Source: CAZGSV01 sp964528605
GTDB lineage: Bacteria > Armatimonadota > Zipacnadia > CAZGSV01
Length of the DNA stretch: 64,000 nucleotides
NCBI GenBank assembly: GCA_964528605.1
Contig: CAZGSV010000003.1
Coordinates: forward strand, 1-64,000
Direction: 5' to 3'
Shown: positions 8,858 to 17,021 of the stretch, in pieces
Layout: every line of letters starts with the position of its first letter
How positions within the stretch are numbered: the stretch's first letter is position 1
Position numbers and translations under genes: made by a program
Notes under the pieces: generated by a model
The model's input: the letters and a program-made list of their open reading frames with translations, nothing else
Databases searched by the model: none
What the model was told of the DNA's origin: nothing

Positions 8858-9931
8858 ATGCCCGTTCGCATTGGCGTAGTGGGCGTAGGCAAGTTCGGCG
8901 TCAACCATCTGCGCGCCTTTCGTCAGGCCGGCTGGGACGGCCGCGCGCAACTGGTGGCCGCGGCGGACACTGACGAGCGCCGCCTGGAGGAGGCGCGCCA
9001 GGAGTTCGCCGTCAAAGGCTATAGCGACTACCGCGTCATGATTGAGAAAGAGAAGTTGGACGCGGTCACCATCGTCACCCCCGATCACCTGCACCGCGAG
9101 ATCGCGCTTTTTGCGCTCGACGCGGCCAAGCACATCCTGGTCGAAAAGCCCCTCGACGTCACCGTGCAGGGCTGCCTGGACATCCTCGAGAAAGGCAGAC
9201 AGGCCGGCCGCCTGGTGCAGGTTGACTTCCACAAGCGCTACGACCCCTACCATCTGGAACTCGAGCGCCTCGTGCAGGCGGGCGAACTAGGGGACATCGA
9301 GTACGGCTACGTGCACATGGAGGACCGCCTCGAGGTGCCGCGCGACTGGTTCCCGCACTGGGCGCCGCGCTCCTCGCCCAACTGGTTCCTGGGCGTGCAC
9401 TTCTACGATCTCGTTCGCTGGGTGCTGAAGAGCGACGGCAAGCGCGTCTTCGCCACGGGCAGAAAAGCGAAACTCACCTCTCTCGGCGTGGACACCTGGG
9501 ACTCGATTCACGCGCACGTCGAGTTCGAGAACGGCGCGCAGGTGACTTTCCACTCCTCGTGGATATTGCCCGACCGTTTCGAGGCGATAGTCAATCAGGG
9601 GCTGAGGCTGGTGGGCACCGAGGGGCTAATCGAGATTGACTCGCAGTCGCGCGGCGCGGAGATGGCGAGCGCAAAGCGGGGCCAGGCGACGCTCAACATG
9701 GGCTTCCTGCGCGAGTACAGGGACCGCAAGGGGCGCACGAACTGGGCGGGCTATGGCATCGAGAGCATTCTCGATTTCGCCGACAACGCGAACCACCTGC
9801 TCGAGGGCGGGAAGTTGGAGGACCTCGGCGGCCGCTATCCCAGCGCGGAGGACGGGCTAGAGGTCACGCGGATCGCCTCCGCCGTCGAGGAAAGCATCGC
9901 CTCCGGCGCCCCGGTCAAGATTCAGCGTTAG
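8858..9931 (+). CDS. Gfo/Idh/MocA-family oxidoreductase
   Basis: 357-aa NAD(P)-dependent dehydrogenase of the glucose-fructose oxidoreductase/inositol dehydrogenase family. The nucleotide-binding GVGKFG is at residues 9-14, the VEKPLDV motif (catalytic lysine of the EKP signature) is near residue 95, and the C-terminal alpha/beta substrate domain follows, with GVHFYDLVRW supplying the usual His/Asp region. Likely substrates are sugars or inositols, but nothing fixes which one. It stands alone between repeat-bearing gaps. Confidence 0.86.
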   Translation: MPVRIGVVGVGKFGVNHLRAFRQAGWDGRAQLVAAADTDERRLEEARQEFAVKGYSDYRVMIEKEKLDAVTIVTPDHLHREIALFALDAAKHILVEKPLDVTVQGCLDILEKGRQAGRLVQVDFHKRYDPYHLELERLVQAGELGDIEYGYVHMEDRLEVPRDWFPHWAPRSSPNWFLGVHFYDLVRWVLKSDGKRVFATGRKAKLTSLGVDTWDSIHAHVEFENGAQVTFHSSWILPDRFEAIVNQGLRLVGTEGLIEIDSQSRGAEMASAKRGQATLNMGFLREYRDRKGRTNWAGYGIESILDFADNANHLLEGGKLEDLGGRYPSAEDGLEVTRIASAVEESIASGAPVKIQR

Positions 9932-9956
9932 CGCAGCCGTCAGCGGATGCAGTACG

Positions 9957-9986
9957 TAGGGGCGGAGGCTCGGCTCCGCCCGCCCC
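9957..9986. repeat. Intergenic palindrome (GGGGCGGAG type)
   Basis: GGCGGAG at 9961-9967 pairs with CTCCGCC at 9974-9980. It is preceded by TAGG, giving the 'TAGGGGCGG' edge that recurs, in one orientation or the other, at several palindromes in this window. Confidence 0.6.
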
Positions 9987-10042
9987 GGCCGCCGCGGCAG
10001 GCCCCGGCGCTCCACCTGCCTCGTCAGACCCCGGACCGATGG

Positions 10043-10051
10043 TGTTATACT
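10043..10051 (+). promoter_or_regulatory. Candidate extended -10 element
   Basis: TG-T-TATACT occurs about 56 bp before the start of the downstream lipoprotein gene. No convincing -35 is visible, which is common for extended -10 promoters. It is supported only by its match to the consensus and its position. Confidence 0.3.
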
Positions 10052-10106
10052 CTGTTACGGTGGGCTCAACGCGACTAGAGCAAGACGCGACAACGCCGGG
10101 CTAGAC

Positions 10107-11192
10107 TTGTGCCTCTTGGGTGTTGCCCTGCTGGTGCTCCTCGCGGGGTGCGGGCGTGGGGGCAACGACTGGGGCCCCGATATCGTGGCGCTTTCCTGGG
10201 CAGGTGACCGCCTCCTAGTGGGCTGTGGGCCGGCGGGGCCTCGGGCGGGCGTGCTCGTGCTGGCCGCAGAGGGGCGTACCACCACAAATGCCAAATGGCT
10301 GGCCCTTCCGCGGGCGCTGCGCGGGCTGCGGCTGGCCGCGGTCTCCGGCTCACCGGACGGCCGTCGCGTAGCCGTCACGCTCGAGCGAGAATACGACGAC
10401 GTGCTCGCATACGCCGACCTGGGCAAGGGGAAGTGGCGCAGGCTGGGGCAGGGATGGTTCCGGTTCGTACAGCCCTACTGGGCACCGGATGGGAAGCGAC
10501 TGGCGGTCGTCGGCATGACCGACGCGGACGAGGATTTCTGCGCGCTCATGTTTGACGTGCAGGCCGAGCGCCCGCAGGTGGCAGCGCTCAAGCCGGCGGA
10601 CCCGCAGGTCACTCACGTGAATGAGGTGTCTTGGTCGCCCGACGGCAGCCGTCTGGCCCTGATGGCCCTCTCCAAGGACCAACTCGGCGACATCTGGGTG
10701 ACGCAGGCGGCTCGCCCAGGCCGCGAGTGGACGCGCCTTAGCGACGACGGCGAGGGCTGGTGGCACATGCTATCCTGGACGCCGGGGAGCACCGGAGTGG
10801 TGTACGTTCGGATCCCCAGGGCGGGCGGTCCGTATGAACTCACTCGGGTGAGTCTGGGTCGGTCGAAGCCTCGCATCCTGCTACGGTTGCCGCTTCGGGG
10901 AGACAAGCGCGGATGGCCGGGAAGCGCGCTGGGTCCGGATGGACGCGTGGCGCTTGTCAAGGAACGGGACAGTGTGGTCACGATACTTCAGGCGGGACAG
11001 CAGGCGCGCAAGGTGGACCTGAAGGAAACCCCACTCGGCGCGTACGCCTGGCACACCTCGAAGCCCAGGCTCGCCGTGGTCGCTGGCGGACATCGCGTGT
11101 ACGTGATCGACCCGGAAGCGCGCCAGGGCCGGCTCGTGTTTGACAGCGCCGCGCACCGCGAGACCGGATCGACGGGGCGGCCACCCGGCTGA
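10107..11192 (+). CDS. Lipoprotein with TolB-like (PD40) beta-propeller
   Basis: 361-aa predicted lipoprotein: a short hydrophobic signal (LLGVALLVLLAGC) ends in a lipobox with Cys about residue 15. Repeats of the type 'x-W-S-P-D-G-x-x-L-A' (GSPDGRRVAV, YWAPDGKRLAVVG, SWSPDGSRLALMA, LGPDGRVALV) indicate a TolB/WD40-like propeller. The role is unknown; such proteins usually sit on the outer face of the membrane and bind proteins or glycans. The TTG at 10107 is the best start for a complete signal peptide, but no strong ribosome-binding site precedes it. Two further PD40 lipoproteins lie at about 36.5-38.6 kb. Confidence 0.68.
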   Translation: MCLLGVALLVLLAGCGRGGNDWGPDIVALSWAGDRLLVGCGPAGPRAGVLVLAAEGRTTTNAKWLALPRALRGLRLAAVSGSPDGRRVAVTLEREYDDVLAYADLGKGKWRRLGQGWFRFVQPYWAPDGKRLAVVGMTDADEDFCALMFDVQAERPQVAALKPADPQVTHVNEVSWSPDGSRLALMALSKDQLGDIWVTQAARPGREWTRLSDDGEGWWHMLSWTPGSTGVVYVRIPRAGGPYELTRVSLGRSKPRILLRLPLRGDKRGWPGSALGPDGRVALVKERDSVVTILQAGQQARKVDLKETPLGAYAWHTSKPRLAVVAGGHRVYVIDPEARQGRLVFDSAAHRETGSTGRPPG

Positions 11193-11204
11193 GGGGCGCT
11201 CCTA

Positions 11205-11452
11205 TCGGGCAGAGGGCGGGCCCTCCTGCGGCTGGTAAACCAGGCGGCCGTCCCCTACGCCTCGACGCCTGGCGGCGTCGCGGGCGGAGTCAAGTCTCCG
11301 CCCCTACGAGGGATGGGCGGTGCCTGCGGCGTCGCCCCGCCAAAGGCGGGGCTCCTACAAGGCGACGCCTAACGGCGTCGCTGAGGGTCGCGCCCAAGGG
11401 CGCTCCTACAAGTCCGAGGCCCGGCGGCGTCGCGCCCCTGTCTACTGTCTAC
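11205..11452. repeat. Cluster of intergenic palindromic repeats and a heptad remnant
   Basis: This gene-free stretch is built from several repeat copies. They include an element at 11218-11258 that recurs almost identically, inverted, at 37557-37597; GACGCCTGGCGGCGTC and GACGCCTAACGGCGTC hairpins; and GGCGGAG...CTCCGCC followed by CCTACG. Near 11439-11452 there is a short heptad tract (TCTACTGTCTACT, reverse of AGTAGACAGTAGA). No coding potential is evident. Confidence 0.75.
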
Positions 11453-11462
11453 TCCCTTGGGG

Positions 11463-12134
11463 TCATGTGCGCCCGGCTGCCCAGAGCGCCGCGTTGCAGA
11501 GGACGCGCTTGACCTCGGACTGGAAGTAAACGGGACAGGTCTCGTGCCCGGGGCGGAAGTAGAAGATGCGGCCCTTGCCCCGCGTCCAGCAGCAGCCCGA
11601 ACGGAACTCCTCGCCGCCCTCGAAGTAGGAGTAGAAGACGACCGCCTCCGGAGTCGGCACCGCGAACGGCTCGTTGTACATCTCGTCGTGCGGGATGACG
11701 AAGTCGGTCACGCCCTGGGCGATGGGATGGTCGGGCAGCAGCACCTTGACGCGCTCGGACTTGTCGTCCTCGCGCCAGCCACCCAGGCCGCACTCGGTGC
11801 CCATGAGGGCCTTGAAGGGCTTGGAGTAGTGCGCGGAGTGCACGGGGCAGAAGCCCATGCCGTCCTCCTTCACGCGGCGGACGACGCGCTCGACGTAACG
11901 ATCCTCGACATCGCCGTGGCGGCCGTGGCCGAACCAGAAGAGCACGTCGGCTTCCGCAAGCCTGGCCTCCGACAGGCCCTGCTCGGGCTCGTTGATGTGG
12001 GCGGCGACGACAGTGATGCCGCCGCAGGCGTTGAGGGCTTCAGCGATGGCGCCGTGGATTCCGTTGGGGTAGACGTTCCTAGGCTCGGTCCACTCAGACC
12101 AGACCAACGCGCGCACCGGGCAACACTCGCTCAT
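11463..12134 (-). CDS. ThuA-like domain protein
   Basis: 223-aa protein of the ThuA/trehalose-utilisation family (PF06283), a class I glutamine-amidotransferase-like fold. Segments that fit the family are PVRALVWSEW (strand 1), FWFGHGRHGDV, FCPVHSAHYSKPF in the nucleophile-elbow position, and GKGRIFYFRPGHE near the C-terminus. ThuA proteins occur with trehalose and other sugar catabolic genes but have no firmly established reaction. The start at 12134 is chosen because AGGAGG lies 6 bp upstream; a longer frame would start without such a site. It is divergent from a second ThuA-like gene across a 208-bp gap. Confidence 0.8.
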   Translation of the reverse strand: MSECCPVRALVWSEWTEPRNVYPNGIHGAIAEALNACGGITVVAAHINEPEQGLSEARLAEADVLFWFGHGRHGDVEDRYVERVVRRVKEDGMGFCPVHSAHYSKPFKALMGTECGLGGWREDDKSERVKVLLPDHPIAQGVTDFVIPHDEMYNEPFAVPTPEAVVFYSYFEGGEEFRSGCCWTRGKGRIFYFRPGHETCPVYFQSEVKRVLCNAALWAAGRT

Positions 12135-12342
12135 CTCAGCCTCCTGCTCAGGGCCCGGACCGGCTTCGCTCGCGGGCACGGGTTGACTTGTAGCGCGGCA
12201 TAGTAGGCGGGCGCGAGGCGGGGGTCAAGCGACCAGGGCTGACGGCGCGCTATGAGCGTTCCCGCCTCTGGGCTATAATGCGCCCGCTCGCCCCTGGCGG
12301 GCGCACCTCTGGCTGCGAGCCAAGCGGAAAGGAAGCGTAGCG

Positions 12343-12972
12343 ATGGCGAAGATCAAGACTTTGCTTTTCTGCGGCGGGGAGATTCACGACGGCATCGGGT
12401 GCGGCACGGTCATGCAGGAGGTGCTCGAAGAGACCGGGGAGTTCGAGATAACTCGCGTGGAAAACGACCTCTCCGTCTTCGAGAAGCCGGACCTGAAGAA
12501 GTACGACCTGATCGCGTTCTTCTACACCGTGGGGCAGATAACGGAGGCGCAGAAGAACGGCCTGCTCAACTTCGTCGCTTCGGGCAAGGGCATCGCGGGG
12601 GCGCACTCGATGGCCGACTCGTTCCGCGACTGCCCGGAGTACCGGGCGATGGTCGGCGGCTACTTCGTCACCCATCCGCGCTTCCGCCAGTACCAAGTGA
12701 GCATCGTGGACCCCGAGCACCCGCTCACGCAGGGCCTGGACGAGTTCTTCGTGGAGGATGAGCAGTACATCACCGCCTACGACTCGAGGGTGCACGTGCT
12801 CGCCTCCGCATTGTGGAAGGGGCAGGCGATGCCGGTGGCGTGGACGCACACCTGGGGCAAAGGCCGCGTGTTCTACCTGGCGCTGGGCCACAACCCCGAG
12901 GCCTGCCGCCATCAGATGTTCAAGGTGCTCTTCCAGCGCGGCGCGAAGTGGGCAGGGACGGCCACTGAGTAG
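12343..12972 (+). CDS. ThuA-like domain protein (second copy)
   Basis: 209-aa paralogue-type ThuA protein with a compact fold: KIKTLLFCGGEIHDG at strand 1, YDLIAFFYTVG, KGIAGAHSMADSF at the elbow position, and AWTHTWGKGRVFYLALGHNP near the end. It shares the family architecture with the minus-strand ThuA gene but is clearly diverged. A TATAAT at 12274-12279 in the divergent gap could be its -10, although no good -35 is seen. AAGGAAG precedes the ATG. A short heptad repeat begins right after the stop codon. Confidence 0.82.
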   Translation: MAKIKTLLFCGGEIHDGIGCGTVMQEVLEETGEFEITRVENDLSVFEKPDLKKYDLIAFFYTVGQITEAQKNGLLNFVASGKGIAGAHSMADSFRDCPEYRAMVGGYFVTHPRFRQYQVSIVDPEHPLTQGLDEFFVEDEQYITAYDSRVHVLASALWKGQAMPVAWTHTWGKGRVFYLALGHNPEACRHQMFKVLFQRGAKWAGTATE

Positions 12973-12973
12973 T

Positions 12974-12996
12974 CGCCAGTGACCAGTGGCCGGTAA
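12974..12996. repeat. Short heptad-repeat tract (CCAGTGA type)
   Basis: CCAGTGA, CCAGTGG and CCGGTAA follow each other with a 7-bp period immediately downstream of the ThuA stop codon. It is the same repeat type as the longer tract at 20475-20530. Confidence 0.55.
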
Positions 12997-13026
12997 GAGA
13001 CCGCGGCGCGCCGGCGGGTGAGGGTT

Positions 13027-13899
13027 ATGCGGCATCTGATACTCGACACCGACATCGGCGACGACGTAGACGATGCCTTTGCTCTGGCGCTGCTCTTGCG
13101 GCTGCCGCAGGCCAACCTCACCGCGGTCACGACCGTGCACGGCGCGGTGGAGGCGCGCGCACGCATTGCATTGAAGATGGTTGCGGCGGCGTGCCGCGAA
13201 GATGTGCCGGTGTACGCCGGCAGCCCTGGCCGGGGCGAGCGCAGCCGCCCACTCGCTTACGGCGGCTGGGCATCGGATTGGCATGACACTCAGCCGGCCG
13301 CAGGCGATGCGGCATCGTTCATCGTCTCGCGCGTCACGGACTCGCCGCCGGGGACGGTCACGCTTCTCGCCGTGGGCCCCCTGAGCAATGTAGCCCTTGC
13401 GCTAAGGCAGGAGCCGCGCGTGGCCGCGCGTTTGCGCCGGCTGGTGATAATGGGGGGCTCGGTGCGAGTGGGCTACAGGCCTGGGAGTCCGCCCTGTCTG
13501 GAGTACAACATCGCCTGCGATCCGGCGGCGGCCAAGGTGGTCTTTGAGAGCGGCGCGCCGCTGCTGGTGGCGCCTCTGGACGCCACCATGATGCTCCAGC
13601 CCTCGCGCGAGCAACTCGAGGCCTTGGCCGGCTCCCCTGCCCCTCTGGCGCGGGCCTTGCAGGAATGCCTGACCCTGTGGGGCCGGGGCGTGCCCACGCT
13701 CTTCGATCCGATGGCCGCCGCCTGCGCGCTGGACGACCCGGGCCTGCGGTTCGCGGAGACCGAGCGGATGCACCTCGAGGTCACCGACAACGGGCTAACA
13801 GTGGAACGCCGCGGCCTGCCCCCCAACGCCGAGGTGGCGACCAGCGCGAGGGCGCAGGATTTCCTCAACTGGTACTTCGACGCGCTCCTGCGGGCGTAG
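13027..13899 (+). CDS. Inosine/uridine-preferring nucleoside hydrolase family protein
   Basis: 290-aa member of the IU-nucleoside hydrolase family, which cleaves the N-glycosidic bond of ribonucleosides. The calcium-binding N-terminal cluster DTDIGDDVDD is intact at residues 7-16, and the conserved AVGPLSNVALAL and IMGGSVRVG segments follow. Another ligand-bearing segment, EYNIACDPAAAKVVF, is also present. Base preference cannot be read from the sequence. The ATG at 13027 is chosen over a GTG at 13018 because GGTGAGGG lies at proper spacing. It converges tail to tail with the minus-strand fusion gene, with 3 bp between them. Confidence 0.88.
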   Translation: MRHLILDTDIGDDVDDAFALALLLRLPQANLTAVTTVHGAVEARARIALKMVAAACREDVPVYAGSPGRGERSRPLAYGGWASDWHDTQPAAGDAASFIVSRVTDSPPGTVTLLAVGPLSNVALALRQEPRVAARLRRLVIMGGSVRVGYRPGSPPCLEYNIACDPAAAKVVFESGAPLLVAPLDATMMLQPSREQLEALAGSPAPLARALQECLTLWGRGVPTLFDPMAAACALDDPGLRFAETERMHLEVTDNGLTVERRGLPPNAEVATSARAQDFLNWYFDALLRA

Positions 13900-13902
13900 T
13901 GA

Positions 13903-15810
13903 CTACCGTCCGGTTCCCGCTCTGGGCCGTTGGTGCTTTGCGACCAGGGAGTTCGCCCGCCGCAATTGCGCCTCGATCTGGCCCAGTTGCCGAGTGATGT
14001 ACTCCCGCGGATGGCCGACGGCCTCCTCCGCCTCGTGCGCCAGCCCGGCCTCAACGCGTTTCAGGAAGCCACTGATGTCCGCCTCGCCCAACGGGTAGGG
14101 ATCCGCGGCCCAGCCCGCGAGCAGCGTGGCCAACTCCGCCCGCCACTCGGCCTGTTCCGCCTCCGCCCCTGAGACCAGCGGCGCGGGGTTGCTCTCCCAC
14201 TGCATTCCCCTAAGCGCCAGTATGAGGGGCTCGTAGTCGCAATCGGACCGCAGGCGCGGGAAGCCGAACTCCACCACGCGAACGTCCTCCGCGCCCTCGA
14301 GCCGGCGGTGGTAGTTGAGCCGCGAAAACTCCAGGCCCGTGTAGGGATTCACGATCTCGCCCTCGTAGATGCGGCGCTCGCGCAGCCGGCCCTGCTCGTC
14401 CTCCCTCACGTCGCCGCCGAGCAGCAAGAGGCAGATGAGGTCGTTGGGATGCTCGGGAGTGGCGAACGGCCTCCCGCGCGGCGGATCCACGGAGAGATGA
14501 ATGCTGTGCGAAGGCACGGGCACGAAGCGGACGATCTCCTCGATGAGCCGCGCCAAGACCCAGGGGTCGCACGTGGCCGGCTTGGACAGGTCGCCCACGA
14601 TGCGGTAACGGCCGAGCGCGAATTCGAGGAAGCCGCGGCTGCGCTCGCGCGAGCCGGTGACGAATTTGTGGTCGTCCCTATAGCCGCCGAGTTTCCACAG
14701 CCGGCGCGTCAGGTCGAAGTCGTGGAAATAGTAGAAGCAATCGAACACCGGGTCCTGTCCGGGCCCTGCGGCGATGGTTGCCCTGCCTAGGTGGCTCAGT
14801 TCAAGTTCCGCGCCCAGGGGCGTCCCCCCCTTAGAGCGATGCCCCGCCACCCAGGCCGCGATTTCCGCTGCCTGGTGCTGGTCGAACAGAGCCTCGGCGA
14901 TGAGCACCCCTGCCGCCACGTAGTCGCTGTACTCCATCTCGCCGTGGTAGAGCCCGAGGTCGCGCGCAGCGATATGCTGCGCCAGCGCCTGCTTGCGTTC
15001 GTTGAGGTAGCGCAGGGCGATCAGCGAGGAGAGCATGTGCTGATGGAAAGCAGCGGGCGTGCGCGTCAGCGAACGAAACTCGCGGCGCACTTTATCCTCA
15101 ACCTCGTTGAAGACCGTGAAGCGCGCGATCAAGTCGAGGTATGCAGGGGCGTAGGGCTGCGCTGCCGGCTCCTCAGCGAGCCAGCGGAGGCTGGGCAAGG
15201 GCTGCTGCCGCACGGCGTAGCGCAGGAGATGCGGCGAGAGCGCCCCCTCGAACTGCGCTTGCAGCATCTCCTCGGTGGCGCCGCCCAGCAACTCGGCCCG
15301 GATGCGTCCTTGCACGGCTGCCGACTTCTCGTCGCCCACCTCGGACTGCAGCAGGCGCTCCAGGCGCTCAGCGAGGTGCTCCTCTACGCGTTCCTCCGGC
15401 CCCATTCCCTCGGCGGCGCCAAAGGCGCCGGGGTTGCCCACGTAGGTGTAGGCGGCCACCTCCTCGCCTTCCACAACGACGGACACCTGGCGCCGAAAGT
15501 ACAGGTGGCCCTCGCCCTCGTATTCGTCCATGCGGAGCAGCGACTCGGCGTCGAGGCCCTCGATGACCTTGCCGCGGACGGTGCGCCCTTCCTTGGCGAT
15601 GATGTAGGGATAGGCCGAGCCCCCCCCTGCACGCTCGAACCCGCGCAGGATGGCGTCGCGGTAGTGGAAGCCCTTGCCCGTGAGCGCGCGCACGTGTCGG
15701 GGGTCGAGCAGCGTGCCATAGACGAAGAGGCGGTAGGTTGGCGGCTTGGCCCTGGGCTGGGCGCTGGGCGCGCGCGGGTCCTGATTCCGCTGGTCCGCTG
15801 TGTCCGTCAC
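13903..15810 (-). CDS. Gamma-glutamylcyclotransferase-like domain fused to a probable amidoligase-like domain
   Basis: 635-aa two-part protein. Residues about 25-130 form a GGCT/AIG2-like domain: RLFVYGTLLDP at 27-37 gives the YGTL substrate loop, and the DEYEGEGHLY segment near 95-104 carries the expected acidic residue. The middle (about 150-325) is helical and unrecognised. The last part has a GAELELSHLG strand (333-342), HSIHLSVD (435-442) and VRVVEFGFPRL (510-520). This order resembles the three metal-bearing strands of the glutamine synthetase/GCS-like carboxylate-amine ligases ('amidoligases'), so I infer that fold; it is unproven. The GTG at 15810 overlaps the hypB stop (GTGA) and follows GGGAGGGC, so the gene is translationally coupled to hypB. 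An upstream ATG at 15852 is less likely. Confidence 0.72.
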   Translation of the reverse strand: MTDTADQRNQDPRAPSAQPRAKPPTYRLFVYGTLLDPRHVRALTGKGFHYRDAILRGFERAGGGSAYPYIIAKEGRTVRGKVIEGLDAESLLRMDEYEGEGHLYFRRQVSVVVEGEEVAAYTYVGNPGAFGAAEGMGPEERVEEHLAERLERLLQSEVGDEKSAAVQGRIRAELLGGATEEMLQAQFEGALSPHLLRYAVRQQPLPSLRWLAEEPAAQPYAPAYLDLIARFTVFNEVEDKVRREFRSLTRTPAAFHQHMLSSLIALRYLNERKQALAQHIAARDLGLYHGEMEYSDYVAAGVLIAEALFDQHQAAEIAAWVAGHRSKGGTPLGAELELSHLGRATIAAGPGQDPVFDCFYYFHDFDLTRRLWKLGGYRDDHKFVTGSRERSRGFLEFALGRYRIVGDLSKPATCDPWVLARLIEEIVRFVPVPSHSIHLSVDPPRGRPFATPEHPNDLICLLLLGGDVREDEQGRLRERRIYEGEIVNPYTGLEFSRLNYHRRLEGAEDVRVVEFGFPRLRSDCDYEPLILALRGMQWESNPAPLVSGAEAEQAEWRAELATLLAGWAADPYPLGEADISGFLKRVEAGLAHEAEEAVGHPREYITRQLGQIEAQLRRANSLVAKHQRPRAGTGR

Positions 15811-16487
15811 GCCCTCCCGCCTCTTGGCCGGGCTACTAGCCTTTCCAGCCACGCGAGCCAGGCGTCCATGCCTTCCCCGCTCATGGCCGAGAGCGCGATG
15901 ACCTCGACGCCCGGAGCGACCGCGCGCACGGTCTCGCGCAGGCGCGCCAACGAGACCGGCAAGTGCGGGAGCAGGTCAATCTTGCTTATGAGCGCCGCCG
16001 CCAGCCCCTGGAAGATCGCGGGATACTTGAGCGGCTTCTCCTCGCCCTCGGTGACGCTGAGCAGCACGACGCGCGCGTTCTCGCCCAGGTCGAAGGCGGC
16101 GGGGCAGATGAGGTTGCCCACGTTCTCGATGAAGAGCAGGTCCGCGGCCCGCAGGTCCAGGGAATCGAGCGCGCGCGCCACCATGCCAGCGCTCAGATGG
16201 CATTCGCCGCCGAAGGCGCTCGTGGTCACTTGCACGGCGGGGATGCCCAGGCGGTGGAGCCTGCGAGCGTCAAGATCGGTGGCGACATCGCCCTGCACGG
16301 CCGCCAGCCTCCAGCGCCCGCCCGCCAGTTCAGCCGTCTTCTCCAACAGCGAGGTCTTGCCTGCCCCCGGCGAACTCATCAGGTTGACGGCAACGCAGCC
16401 GGCCTCCCGCAGGCGCCGACGAATGGCGTCCGCCTGTGCGCGGTCGTCCGCCAGCATGTCCTCGCCTATCTCTATGCGCTCGGACAT
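15807..16487 (-). CDS. hypB: Hydrogenase nickel incorporation GTPase HypB
   Basis: 226-aa G-protein that helps load nickel into [NiFe]-hydrogenase, and in some bacteria urease. The P-loop SSPGAGKTS is at residues 38-46. The nickel/zinc site at the dimer interface is AFGGECHL (Cys96, His97), and IENVGNLICP is typical of HypB switch regions. The N-terminal His-rich nickel-storage stretch of some HypB proteins is absent. The ATG at 16487 has GGAGAAGC upstream and overlaps hypA by 16 bp. No hydrogenase structural gene, urease or other hyp gene is in the window. Confidence 0.93.
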   Translation of the reverse strand: MSERIEIGEDMLADDRAQADAIRRRLREAGCVAVNLMSSPGAGKTSLLEKTAELAGGRWRLAAVQGDVATDLDARRLHRLGIPAVQVTTSAFGGECHLSAGMVARALDSLDLRAADLLFIENVGNLICPAAFDLGENARVVLLSVTEGEEKPLKYPAIFQGLAAALISKIDLLPHLPVSLARLRETVRAVAPGVEVIALSAMSGEGMDAWLAWLERLVARPRGGRA

Positions 16488-16840
16488 TTCTGCTTCTCCT
16501 CGACCAACTCCAGCGACTCGATCTCCAGTTCCCGGCCGCTCACCAACTCCACCTGTTCGCTCCCGCACGCTGGGCACCTGAACGGCGGCCCGCGCACTTC
16601 GGACTCCTGTCCGCACCCTGAGCAGCGCAGCCTGGGCGGCACCGACTCGATCTCGACTCGTGCTCCGGCAAGCGGACTGTGCGGCAGCAGCAACTCCAGG
16701 CCAAACCTGAGCGCCTCCACCTCGACGCCGGAGAGTTGCCCGACGCGCAGGCGGATGGCCGCCGCGCGGGTGCCCGGGCGGCTGTGCAGCGCCCTGGAGG
16801 CCCTGTCCACGATTCGACTCGCCAGCGCGAATTCGTGCAT
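16472..16840 (-). CDS. hypA: Hydrogenase nickel incorporation protein HypA
   Basis: 122-aa metallochaperone partner of HypB. The N-terminus MHE supplies the nickel ligand His2, and two CxxC pairs (Cys73/Cys76 and Cys89/Cys92) form the structural zinc site. Length and order match the family. It is the first gene of the hypA-hypB-fusion operon. The divergent 181-bp gap to the dehydrogenase presumably holds the promoters of both directions. Confidence 0.92.
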   Translation of the reverse strand: MHEFALASRIVDRASRALHSRPGTRAAAIRLRVGQLSGVEVEALRFGLELLLPHSPLAGARVEIESVPPRLRCSGCGQESEVRGPPFRCPACGSEQVELVSGRELEIESLELVEEKQKCPSA

Positions 16841-16957
16841 TCTCCGGTTCGGCGGTCCCGCCGCTTACGCCAGTGGTTCCGCCGCCATCCTCCCCAGTTT
16901 ACCCGGCCCCGTCAACGGGCGTTCGGCGCCGAGTTCGCCGGCTGGCGGCCGCGGGAT

Positions 16958-16986
16958 TTGAGGAAGCGGGCCGGTTGATGCACAAT
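16958..16986 (+). promoter_or_regulatory. Candidate promoter for the Gfo/Idh/MocA gene
   Basis: TTGAGG at 16958-16963 and CACAAT at 16981-16986 are separated by 17 bp, 36 bp before the ATG at 17022. Two positions differ from consensus in each half, so support is modest. Confidence 0.3.
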
Positions 16987-17021
16987 TGCACACCACTTCC
17001 ATATGGGAGGGAGCATCGGCA

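Noticed and set aside
14791..16581. 596-codon plus-strand open frame across the fusion gene and hypB
   Set aside because: High-GC shadow frame: it lies opposite recognisable hypB and GGCT sequences and shows no domain pattern.
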